NCBI GenBank assembly: GCA_046153875.1
Contig: JBJXFE010000031.1
Span: 62,001 to 126,000 of the forward strand
DNA length: 64,000 nucleotides
DNA from: JBJXFE01 sp046153875
GTDB lineage: Bacteria; Planctomycetota; Phycisphaerae; Phycisphaerales; UBA1924
Reading direction: 5' to 3'
The notes beneath the pieces are model-generated. The model did no database searches. It was not told the origin of the DNA and was given only the letters and a program-made list of their open reading frames with translations. This document shows, piece by piece, positions 27,988-35,105 of the stretch (its first letter is position 1; each line of letters opens with the position of its first letter). The position numbers and the translations under genes are program-made.

Positions 27988-30900
27988 ATGCTCAAGCACC
28001 TGATTGCATTCTCGCTCAAGCACTCCGCGCTCATCCTGCTCGTGGCGGGCGTGCTTCTGGCGTACGCGCTCGCGCGGCTGCCGCGGATGCCCGTGGATGT
28101 CTTCCCCGAGCTCAACGCGCCGACGGTCGTCATCCTCACCGAGGCGGGCGGGCTCGCGGCGGACGAGGTCGAGCAGTACGTGACCTTCCCCATCGAGGCG
28201 TCGGTCAACGGGCTGCCCGGCGTGCGGCGCGTGCGGAGCGCGTCGGCGATCTCGCTCTCGCTGGTGTGGGTGGAGTTCGATTGGGGCACCGACATCTACC
28301 GGGCCCGCCAGCTCGCGGCCGAGCGACTGGCGGGCGCTCGTGAATCGCTGCCGGAGAACGCCCACGCGGAGATCACGCCCATCACCTCGATCACCGGGGA
28401 GATCATGCTGCTCGCCGTGTCGAGCCCGGACGGGTCGGTGAGCGACATGGACCTGCGGGCCTTTGCCGAGTTCGACCTGCGGAACAAGCTGCTCGCCGTG
28501 CCCGGCGTTGCGCAGGTGTCGGCCATCGGCGGCGAACTGCCCGAGTACCAGGTCAACGTCCGCCAGGACCGCCTCGCTCTCTACGGCCTGACGATCCGGG
28601 ACGTCGCCGCGGCGGCCCGCGCCGCCCACAGCACCGCGAGCGCCGGCTACCTCGCCGACGTGGACCGGCAGGAGCTGGCCGTCCGTCAGAGCGCCCGCGT
28701 GCGGAGCGTCCGCGATATCGCCGCGACCATCGTCGCCACCAGGAACGGCTCGCCCATCACTCTCGGCGAGGTGGCCGATGTCGCGCTCGGCCCGGCGCCG
28801 AAACGGGGCACGGCCGCGAACCAGGGCCGGCCGGCCGTGGTGCTCAACATCCAGAAATCCCCCGGCACCAACACCCTGCGCCTCACCGACGCGATCGACG
28901 CTTCGCTCGACCAGATCGAGAAGAGCCTCCCCGACGGGATCGCCATCAACCGCGACGTCTTCCGCCAGAGCCGCTTCATCGAGCGGTCGGTCACCAACGT
29001 GATGCACGTGCTGCGCGACGCCACGATCATCGTCGCCGTCATCCTGGTGATGTTCCTGCTCAATGTGCGCACGACGGTCATCACGCTCACGGCCCTGCCG
29101 CTGTCCCTGGCCGTCGCCCTGCTGACCATGGACTGGATGGGCCTGACGCTGAACGTGATGACGCTGGGCGGCCTGGCCGTGGCCGTCGGCGTGCTGGTGG
29201 ACGACGCGATCATCGACGTCGAGAACGTCTACCGTCGGATGAACCAGAACGCAACGCTGCCCGAGCGCGAGCGGCGGGCACGGGCCGACGTGGTCTTCGA
29301 CGCGAGCAACGAGATCCGCCCTTCGATGGTCTTCGCGACCGTCATCATCGTGATCGTCTTCATCCCGCTGCTGTTCCTCGAAGGGATCGAGGGGCGCTTC
29401 TTCGCCCCGCTCGGGCTGACCTACATCGTGTCGATCCTCGCGTCGCTGGCCGTGGCGCTCACGGTGACGCCCGCGATGTGCGGGGTGCTGCTCCGGCCCG
29501 GCCGGCGCGCCGCGGCGGAGGCGTCGTCCGCGCCCGTCGATCGCCACGACGACGGGTTCCTCGTTCGCTGGCTCAAGCGCCGCTACGAACCGTCGCTCCG
29601 TTGGTCCCTGCGCCATCGCGGCCTGGTGCTCGGCGCGGCGCTCGCCGCCACGCTGCTCGCCGGGCTCCTGGGCCGTACGTTCGGAACGTCGTTCCTCCCG
29701 GAGTTCAACGAGGGCTCGTTTACCGTGTTCGTGTCGTCGCCGCCGGGCACGTCGCTGGTCGAGAGCAACCGCTCGGCGATGGGGATCGAGAAGCGACTGA
29801 TCGAGCTCGACGGCGTGCTGACCGTGACGCGCCGCACCGGGCGGGCCGAACGCGACGAGCACGCCGAGCCGGTCTCCAACAGCGAGCTCGACATCGCCCT
29901 CCGGCCCGACGCCGACTACGCCGCGGTCCGCGAGGGCATCGCCCGTATCGCCTCCGCCGTCCCCGGCGTCACGGTCCAGGTCGGCCAGCCCATCGAGCAC
30001 CGCCTCTCGCACATCCTCTCGGGCACGCCCGCGGCGATCGCCGTCAACGTCTACGGCGACGACCTCGGGACGCTCCGCCGACTGGCGCGCGAGGTGGAGG
30101 CGGAGCTGCGCGGCATTCCGGGCGTCCGGGACGTTAGCGCCAACCGCGAGGTGCTCATCACGTCGCTCCCGATCCGCTACCGCCACCCGGACCTCGCCGC
30201 CGCGGGGCTGACGCCCGCCGACGCCGCGGAGCAGGTCCAGACGGCGCTCTACGGCGAGCGCGTGGCCGAGGTGAACCAGGGCGTTCGGCGGTTCGACGTC
30301 GTGGTCCGGCTCGCCCCGGAGGAGCGCCAGCGCATCGACCAGCTCAAGGACCTGATTCTCACAGGCCGCGACGGAGCGCTGGTGCGGCTCTCCGAAGTCG
30401 CCGACATCGGCCCGGAGAGGACGAGCAACATCATCGCCCGCGAGAACGCCCGGCGCAAGGCGGTGATCTCGTGCAACGTCGCCGACGGGCACAACCTGGG
30501 CGACCTGGTGGATGAGGTGCGGGCCCGAGTGGAGCCGATCGTCCGTCGAGCGGGCTACGTCGTCGAGTTCGGCGGTCAGTTCGAGGCGCAGCAGTCGGCG
30601 AGCCGGACCCTGCTCCTGGCTGGCGGCGGCATCGGCCTGGTCATGCTCCTGCTGCTGCAACTCTCCACCGGCTCGATCAGGGTCGCCGCGCTGGTGATGG
30701 TGAACCTGCCGCTCGCCGTCATCGGCGGCGTCATCGCGATCTTCATCATGGATTCTGTGCTGCACGTGGGCGGGGGAGGGTTCGGCGGTCTGGCCGGGAA
30801 CACGCTCGCCTTGTTCGGCCTCGGCTCGACGCCGTTCCAGGCGCCGGTGATCTCGATCGCGAGCCTGGTCGGGTTCATCACGCTCTTCGGGATCGCCGTC

Positions 30901-31287
30901 CGCAACGGCATCCTGCTGGTCAATCACTACCGCCACCTTGTGGAGATCGACGGCAAACCGATGAGCGAGGCGATCGTCCAAGGGTCCATGGAGCGCCTCG
31001 TGCCCATTCTCATGACCGCGCTCTGCGCCGCCCTGGGCCTGCTGCCGCTGGCCCTGGCCGCGGGCAGGCCCGGCAGCGAGCTGCTCGCCCCGCTGGCCGT
31101 GGTCGTGCTCGGCGGCCTGTTGACCTCCACGTTCCTGAACCTGATCGTCGTTCCCGCGGGGTACGCGCTCGTCCAGGGCGTACGCATCGGGGGCCGACAG
31201 CAAGGTGAACCGGTCCTCCGGCGCGTCGCCCGGGCTCTGGGCCTGTCCCGTTCCGTCACTGTTCCGCACCAAGGAGAACAACCGTGA
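27988..31287 (+). CDS. HME-type RND heavy-metal efflux transporter (CusA/CzcA family)
   Basis: 1099 residues, close to the 1,040-1,060 usual in this family, with twelve membrane helices in the standard 1+5+1+5 plan and two large periplasmic loops. The N-terminal helix and loop (LPRMPVDVFPELNAPTVVILTEAGGLAADEVEQYVTFPIE) are characteristic of CusA/CzcA. In helix 4, GVLVDDAIIDVENVYRR places Asp405 and Glu412 at the positions of the CusA proton relay, with an added Asp406. It exports metal cations from the periplasm or cytoplasm using proton motive force; the ion (Cu/Ag, Zn/Co/Cd or As-linked) is not clear. Start at 27988 is 4 bases after the adaptor stop; the frame upstream of it is antisense noise. 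Confidence 0.92.
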   Translation: MLKHLIAFSLKHSALILLVAGVLLAYALARLPRMPVDVFPELNAPTVVILTEAGGLAADEVEQYVTFPIEASVNGLPGVRRVRSASAISLSLVWVEFDWGTDIYRARQLAAERLAGARESLPENAHAEITPITSITGEIMLLAVSSPDGSVSDMDLRAFAEFDLRNKLLAVPGVAQVSAIGGELPEYQVNVRQDRLALYGLTIRDVAAAARAAHSTASAGYLADVDRQELAVRQSARVRSVRDIAATIVATRNGSPITLGEVADVALGPAPKRGTAANQGRPAVVLNIQKSPGTNTLRLTDAIDASLDQIEKSLPDGIAINRDVFRQSRFIERSVTNVMHVLRDATIIVAVILVMFLLNVRTTVITLTALPLSLAVALLTMDWMGLTLNVMTLGGLAVAVGVLVDDAIIDVENVYRRMNQNATLPERERRARADVVFDASNEIRPSMVFATVIIVIVFIPLLFLEGIEGRFFAPLGLTYIVSILASLAVALTVTPAMCGVLLRPGRRAAAEASSAPVDRHDDGFLVRWLKRRYEPSLRWSLRHRGLVLGAALAATLLAGLLGRTFGTSFLPEFNEGSFTVFVSSPPGTSLVESNRSAMGIEKRLIELDGVLTVTRRTGRAERDEHAEPVSNSELDIALRPDADYAAVREGIARIASAVPGVTVQVGQPIEHRLSHILSGTPAAIAVNVYGDDLGTLRRLAREVEAELRGIPGVRDVSANREVLITSLPIRYRHPDLAAAGLTPADAAEQVQTALYGERVAEVNQGVRRFDVVVRLAPEERQRIDQLKDLILTGRDGALVRLSEVADIGPERTSNIIARENARRKAVISCNVADGHNLGDLVDEVRARVEPIVRRAGYVVEFGGQFEAQQSASRTLLLAGGGIGLVMLLLLQLSTGSIRVAALVMVNLPLAVIGGVIAIFIMDSVLHVGGGGFGGLAGNTLALFGLGSTPFQAPVISIASLVGFITLFGIAVRNGILLVNHYRHLVEIDGKPMSEAIVQGSMERLVPILMTALCAALGLLPLALAAGRPGSELLAPLAVVVLGGLLTSTFLNLIVVPAGYALVQGVRIGGRQQGEPVLRRVARALGLSRSVTVPHQGEQP

Positions 31288-31760
31288 AGCTGAACCGCCC
31301 TCTCGTCCACGCCGTCGTCGCGGTGTCGATCGTGACCCTCGCCGGATGCGAGGAGAAGAAACCCGCTCCCGCCCCCACAGGAACGGGAGCGCCGTCGGGC
31401 CACGCGGCGCACGGCGGCGCGGTGATCGACCTGGGGTCGTCCGCCATCGGCGGTTTCGATGTGCAGGCCTCGCGCGACGCGGGCCTCATCGTGGCCGGGA
31501 AGGACGCGCCGATCGACGTGACCGTTACGCCCGGGGCCGGCTCCACCGCCAAGGCCGCGGCGGTCAGGTTCTGGATTGGAACCGAGGACGCGAAGGGATC
31601 CGTGAAGGCCAGGGCGGACATCGAGAATCCCGCCGAACCGAACCGCTGGCACACGCACGCCGAGATTCCGAACCCGATTCCCGCGGGCAGCAGGCTGTGG
31701 GTTGAAATCGAGGCGGAGGGGGGCGCGATCAACGCGGGCTCGTTCGACCTGAAGGTGTGA
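31284..31760 (+). CDS. Small lipoprotein closing the efflux operon
   Basis: 158 residues with lipobox TLAGC (Cys22), a Pro/His linker (APSGHAAHGG) and a beta-rich domain (for example KAAAVRFWIGTEDAKGS ... NRWHTHAEIPNPIPAGSRLWVEIEAEGG) that looks like an immunoglobulin-like or cupredoxin-like sandwich. Several His residues (WHTHAE) may bind metal. Its ATG overlaps the pump stop codon by 4 bp. It is probably a periplasmic accessory of the efflux system; no known family is recognised. Confidence 0.75.
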   Translation: MKLNRPLVHAVVAVSIVTLAGCEEKKPAPAPTGTGAPSGHAAHGGAVIDLGSSAIGGFDVQASRDAGLIVAGKDAPIDVTVTPGAGSTAKAAAVRFWIGTEDAKGSVKARADIENPAEPNRWHTHAEIPNPIPAGSRLWVEIEAEGGAINAGSFDLKV

Positions 31761-31811
31761 GTCGGGCGGGGCGGAAGGCGCACGGAGCGCGCGGAGCGTG
31801 AACGAGAACAA

Positions 31812-32158
31812 TGGAGCCGGGGGGAATCGAACCCCCGTCCCGTGGCAGTCAGCAGAGCGCTTCTACGCGTGTGTCCGGTGATTTGATCTCGGTCCCGGGT
31901 TCTGCCACCGGCAGCATTCCCCAAGACCCAGCCCCCAGTGTCTCCTCGCCGCGTCGCCTGGTGGCGTCACGCCGCGGCCAGCCCGATGCATACGGCCCCC
32001 GCCCCATCGGGCGTCGGACGGGGGTCGCGCAGCCGATTAGGCCGCGAGAGCGTAGTTGCTGTTGGCAACTAAATTGGTGCGTGCTTTTTACGAGGCCGGC
32101 ACGCCCCTCGACGCGCCACGCCAAGCCTTCCCTGCCCGGTCGAATCCGGTTCGGCCCC
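31812..32158 (-). ncRNA. ssrA: Transfer-messenger RNA (tmRNA)
   Basis: A one-piece tmRNA of 347 nt. The 5' end GGGGCCG pairs with the 3' CGGCUCC to form the acceptor stem (one G-U pair), and the 3' end carries the T-arm sequence GGGGGUUCGAUUCCCCCC. The 5' part also has the conserved GGAUUCGAC. The internal open frame, 32084 down to 32037, encodes the degradation tag ARTNLVANSNYALAA followed by TAA; the ALAA end is the usual ClpXP signal. CCA is not encoded. It rescues stalled ribosomes together with SmpB. The 3' end lies about 50 bases from the efflux operon, so the two units converge. Confidence 0.95.
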
Positions 32159-32459
32159 AGATGTCAAAGAGCACCTGATGGTACGCCCGGCACGGGTGGG
32201 ATTAGGACAGGATTTGGTGCATTACGGGAATGGCATGGGGTCGCAAAGGTCGATTCGGGTTTTGAGCGGATACGCGACGTCCTTGCGGGACACCCGTGGC
32301 TGGTGGGCTCCAAAGAAACTGCTTTGTCAGATTGCCCGCACGAGCAACCTGGACCATACTGCTCAGTGGAGAGGTGTAGTAGCCCGTGCGGTCTGACCGT
32401 ATGGGTCATGTGTGGAGAGAGAATCCAAGACCGTGGTCCAAGTCGAGTGAGGGTGTGCC
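32159..32459. other. Divergent region between tmRNA and the secreted-protein gene
   Basis: 301 bases without a gene. It should hold the tmRNA promoter, of which I see no strong match on the minus strand, and contains the plus-strand promoter at 32332-32360. Confidence 0.45.
32332..32360 (+). promoter_or_regulatory. Predicted promoter of the 32460 secreted-protein gene
   Basis: -35 TTGCCC (32332-32337), 17-base spacer, -10 CATACT (32355-32360); leader of about 93 bases. Confidence 0.45.
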
Positions 32460-33320
32460 ATGAAGTTCACGAAGACGTTGTCCATTCTGGGTGTGGTGGG
32501 CATGGCTGCGGCCGCGCAGGCGCAGTACTCGTCGACCTTTGAGCCGCCGCTCTACACGGGCAGCGCGGCCGGAACGCTCCTGGCCGGCCAAGACGGGTGG
32601 TACAACCCGGTGTTGGGCAGCAACGAAGGGCTCGTCCACACGTATGCCAGCAACGCGTTCGGGTTCGTCACGAATCCGACGGGCGGCACGCAGTTCGCGT
32701 CGACCCGCTTCGGCGGAACTCCAGCCGCCCCGGGCCGGGCCCAGCACGCGTTCGACTTCAGCGGCTCTGACGTGTACACGATCGGGTACGACTTCTGCGG
32801 CGATCGCTTCGGCGGCGCGCTGCCGGCCTCGAACAACATCGGCAGCTTCTCGCTGCAGAACTCCGCGACGTCCCAGTTCTTCCAGACCCTCATGGTCTGG
32901 GACGACCTGAACACCGGCAACGGGATGGACCACAACTACGGCGTGTTCGCGGCCGCGGGCGGCGCGATCGCGTTCCAGACCCCGGCCGACCCCGCATGGA
33001 ACAATCTGAACCTGAACACGTGGTACCGCAGCACCACGACGTTCAGCTTCGCGACCCACCAGATCCTGTCGATCTCGATCGACAACCTCCACAACGCGGC
33101 TCCGGCTACGGTGCTGGACGTGTCGGGTCTCGGCTGGTACCTCGCGGGTGGCGCCGCCTCAACGCTCCCGCGCCCCACCGACATCCGTTTGTTCGGCTCG
33201 GGCGCCGGCGCCAACGTCAACCAGATGGGCTGGGACAACGTCAGCGTCATCCCGTCCCCCGCGAGCCTCGCGCTCCTGGGCCTCGGCGGGCTGATCGCCG
33301 CCCGTCGCCGCCGAGCCTGA
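32460..33320 (+). CDS. Secreted protein with PEP-CTERM-like sorting tail
   Basis: 286 residues. Signal peptide (TLSILGVVGMAAAAQAQ), then a beta-rich domain starting YSSTFEPPLYTGSAAGT and containing many Asn/Gly/Phe, resembling a concanavalin/jellyroll fold. The end IPSPASLALLGLGGLIAARRRRA is a PEP-CTERM-like signal. The first 200 residues are clearly related to the protein at 38626-39609 (shared QY..TFEP.LYT, SNAF.., IGSFSL, WYL/VYL-GGAA-TLP.P). The two differ in C-terminal module. A strong terminator follows the stop codon. Confidence 0.83.
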   Translation: MKFTKTLSILGVVGMAAAAQAQYSSTFEPPLYTGSAAGTLLAGQDGWYNPVLGSNEGLVHTYASNAFGFVTNPTGGTQFASTRFGGTPAAPGRAQHAFDFSGSDVYTIGYDFCGDRFGGALPASNNIGSFSLQNSATSQFFQTLMVWDDLNTGNGMDHNYGVFAAAGGAIAFQTPADPAWNNLNLNTWYRSTTTFSFATHQILSISIDNLHNAAPATVLDVSGLGWYLAGGAASTLPRPTDIRLFGSGAGANVNQMGWDNVSVIPSPASLALLGLGGLIAARRRRA

Positions 33321-33350
33321 TGCCGGCCGATTCTGAAGTGACTCTCGCAG

Positions 33351-33382
33351 CCGCCCGGGGAATCCCGGGCGGTTGTTTTTTT
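33351..33382 (+). terminator. Intrinsic terminator
   Basis: CCGCCCGGG (33351-33359), loop GAAT, CCCGGGCGG (33364-33372), then TTGTTTTTTT. Ends the 32460 transcript just before ispD. Confidence 0.88.
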
Positions 33383-33424
33383 GCCCCGGTCGTGCTGCGA
33401 GGGCGACGCCGCTAGGCTCACTCC

Positions 33425-34249
33425 ATGAGGGTCGCCGTCATCATCCCGGCCGCGGGCTCGTCGCGTCGATACTCCGAGGGAGCCGAGTTCCCACGGTCGA
33501 AGCTCGACGAAGACCTCGGCGGTCGGCCCGTGCTCCAGCGGACCGTCGAGCTGTTTACAAAGGTCGATGTTGTGTCGGCCATCATCGTCGCGGGGCCGGC
33601 GGACCCCGCGGCGCTCGACGAGTTCAGGGCTCGGCACGCGGACAAGCTCGGGCTGCTCGGCGTGACGATCTGCCCGGGCGGGCGGACGCACCGGTTCGAG
33701 ACCGTGGCCGCGGCGCTGGCGCATGTGCCGGCGGACGCGACGCACGTCGCCGTGCACGACGCGGCCCGGCCGTGCGCCCCGCTGCTGCTGATCGAGCGGC
33801 TCATCGAGGCCGCGGGCAAGTACCCGGCCGTGGTCCCCGCGATCGACGCTTCGGACACGCTCAAGCGCGTCGGCGAGCGCGAGGCGACGGACGCCGATGT
33901 GGACCCGCTCGACGCGATCCTCGGGCCTGCCACGAAGGTCAATGTGCGCGTGAGGGTGGTGGAGTCCACGATCGACCGCTCGCGGCTCGTCGCGGTCCAG
34001 ACGCCGCAGGTCTTCGCGGCGGACCTGCTGCGCCGCGCGTACGCGGCGTTGGCGCAATCCGCGTCGCGGACCGGGTTCCGCGTCCCGACGGACGACGCCG
34101 AGGCGGTGGAGCGGCTCGGCGAGCCGGTGACGGTGGTCGAGGGCGACCCCCGGAACATCAAGATCACGCGCCCGATCGACGCGCAGTTGGCCCGGTCGAT
34201 CCTCGGGCTGCGCGAGAGCGAGCACCGCCCGGTGCACAAGAGGTTCTGA
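33425..34249 (+). CDS. ispD: 2-C-methyl-D-erythritol 4-phosphate cytidylyltransferase
   Basis: 274 residues. IspD makes CDP-methylerythritol from MEP and CTP, the third step of the non-mevalonate isoprenoid pathway. The nucleotide loop PAAGSSRRY (8-16) is followed by a lysine-bearing insert (FPRSKLDEDLGGRPVLQRTV), VHDAARPC near 112, the substrate motif PTDDAEAVERLGEPVTVVEGD and NIKITRP near the end. It is longer than E. coli IspD (236) by inserts near 20-28 and 150-175. The preceding terminator means it has its own promoter, which I could not place. A methyltransferase gene follows 31 bases later. Confidence 0.92.
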   Translation: MRVAVIIPAAGSSRRYSEGAEFPRSKLDEDLGGRPVLQRTVELFTKVDVVSAIIVAGPADPAALDEFRARHADKLGLLGVTICPGGRTHRFETVAAALAHVPADATHVAVHDAARPCAPLLLIERLIEAAGKYPAVVPAIDASDTLKRVGEREATDADVDPLDAILGPATKVNVRVRVVESTIDRSRLVAVQTPQVFAADLLRRAYAALAQSASRTGFRVPTDDAEAVERLGEPVTVVEGDPRNIKITRPIDAQLARSILGLRESEHRPVHKRF

Positions 34250-34280
34250 ACGGGGCGCCGATCCGGGGCGTATCCGCCGC

Positions 34281-35090
34281 ATGCCCGACGCGACGTACAT
34301 CCACGGCACGGAGCCGAGCGAGCAGGACCGGCTGGCGAAGCTCAACGCGATGACGAATGGGGCGTTTGTCGCGTGGCTCGGGCCGCGCGAGACGGACGTG
34401 GTGCTCGAGGTCGGCAGCGGGTTGGGGTTGCTCGCCCGAGAGGTCGCGGCCCGGACGCCGCGGGGGCGCGTGGTCGGCGTCGAGTATTCGGCCGAGCAGC
34501 TCGGCGTCGCGCGGCAGGGGTTGGAGGAGACGGGCCGCGGGATCGCGAACGTCGAGTTCGTGCAGGGCGACGCCCACGCGCTCCCGTTCGGCGACGCGTC
34601 GTTCGACCTGGTGTACTGCCGCTACGTCCTGGAGCACGTGGCCGACCCGCTCCGTGTGCTGCGCGAGATGCGCCGCATGCTGAAGCCCGGCGGACGGGCT
34701 GCGGCCCAGGAGAACAACATCGAGATCAACCGGTTCGACCCGCCATGCCCGGCGTTCGACGAGGTGTGGCGGAAGTTCGGCGAGCTCCAGGCCCGGCTCG
34801 ACGGCGATGCCTACGTCGGCCTTCGGCTCTTTCGCCTGCTCCGCGAGGCGGGCTTCGAGGGGGTCGAGCTCTCGATCGCACCGGAGGTGCACTGGTCCGG
34901 CTCGCCGGGGTTCGCTCCGTGGGTCACGAACCTGATCGGCAACGTGCGCTCCGGCGAGCGGGCGCTGGTGGACCACGGCCTGGCGACGCCGGCCCAGATC
35001 GCGGCGGCGATCGAGGAGGTCGAGTCTCTGATGCGGCGTGATGATGCGAGCGCCGTGTTCTACTGGAACCGGGCGGTGGGGGTCCTGTGA
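34281..35090 (+). CDS. SAM-dependent methyltransferase, class I
   Basis: 269 residues with a class I (Rossmann) methyltransferase core: VVLEVGSGLGLLAREVA (motif I, about 41-57), VVGVEYSAEQLGVARQ (acidic end of strand 2), GDAHALPFGDASFDLVYCRYVLEHV (motifs II-III) and LKPGGRAAAQENNI. This is the UbiE/UbiG/Methyltransf_11 type; the substrate is unknown. The C-terminal domain is helical and could bind the acceptor. On the same strand as ispD with a 31-base gap, so they may be co-transcribed. Confidence 0.85.
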   Translation: MPDATYIHGTEPSEQDRLAKLNAMTNGAFVAWLGPRETDVVLEVGSGLGLLAREVAARTPRGRVVGVEYSAEQLGVARQGLEETGRGIANVEFVQGDAHALPFGDASFDLVYCRYVLEHVADPLRVLREMRRMLKPGGRAAAQENNIEINRFDPPCPAFDEVWRKFGELQARLDGDAYVGLRLFRLLREAGFEGVELSIAPEVHWSGSPGFAPWVTNLIGNVRSGERALVDHGLATPAQIAAAIEEVESLMRRDDASAVFYWNRAVGVL

Positions 35091-35105
35091 CCGGGGGCGG
35101 GGCGG

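Noticed and set aside
27925..31281. A minus-strand open frame of 1118 codons opposite the RND pump gene
   Set aside because: Same reason: the plus strand encodes a clear CusA-type pump, and the antisense frame is low in complexity.
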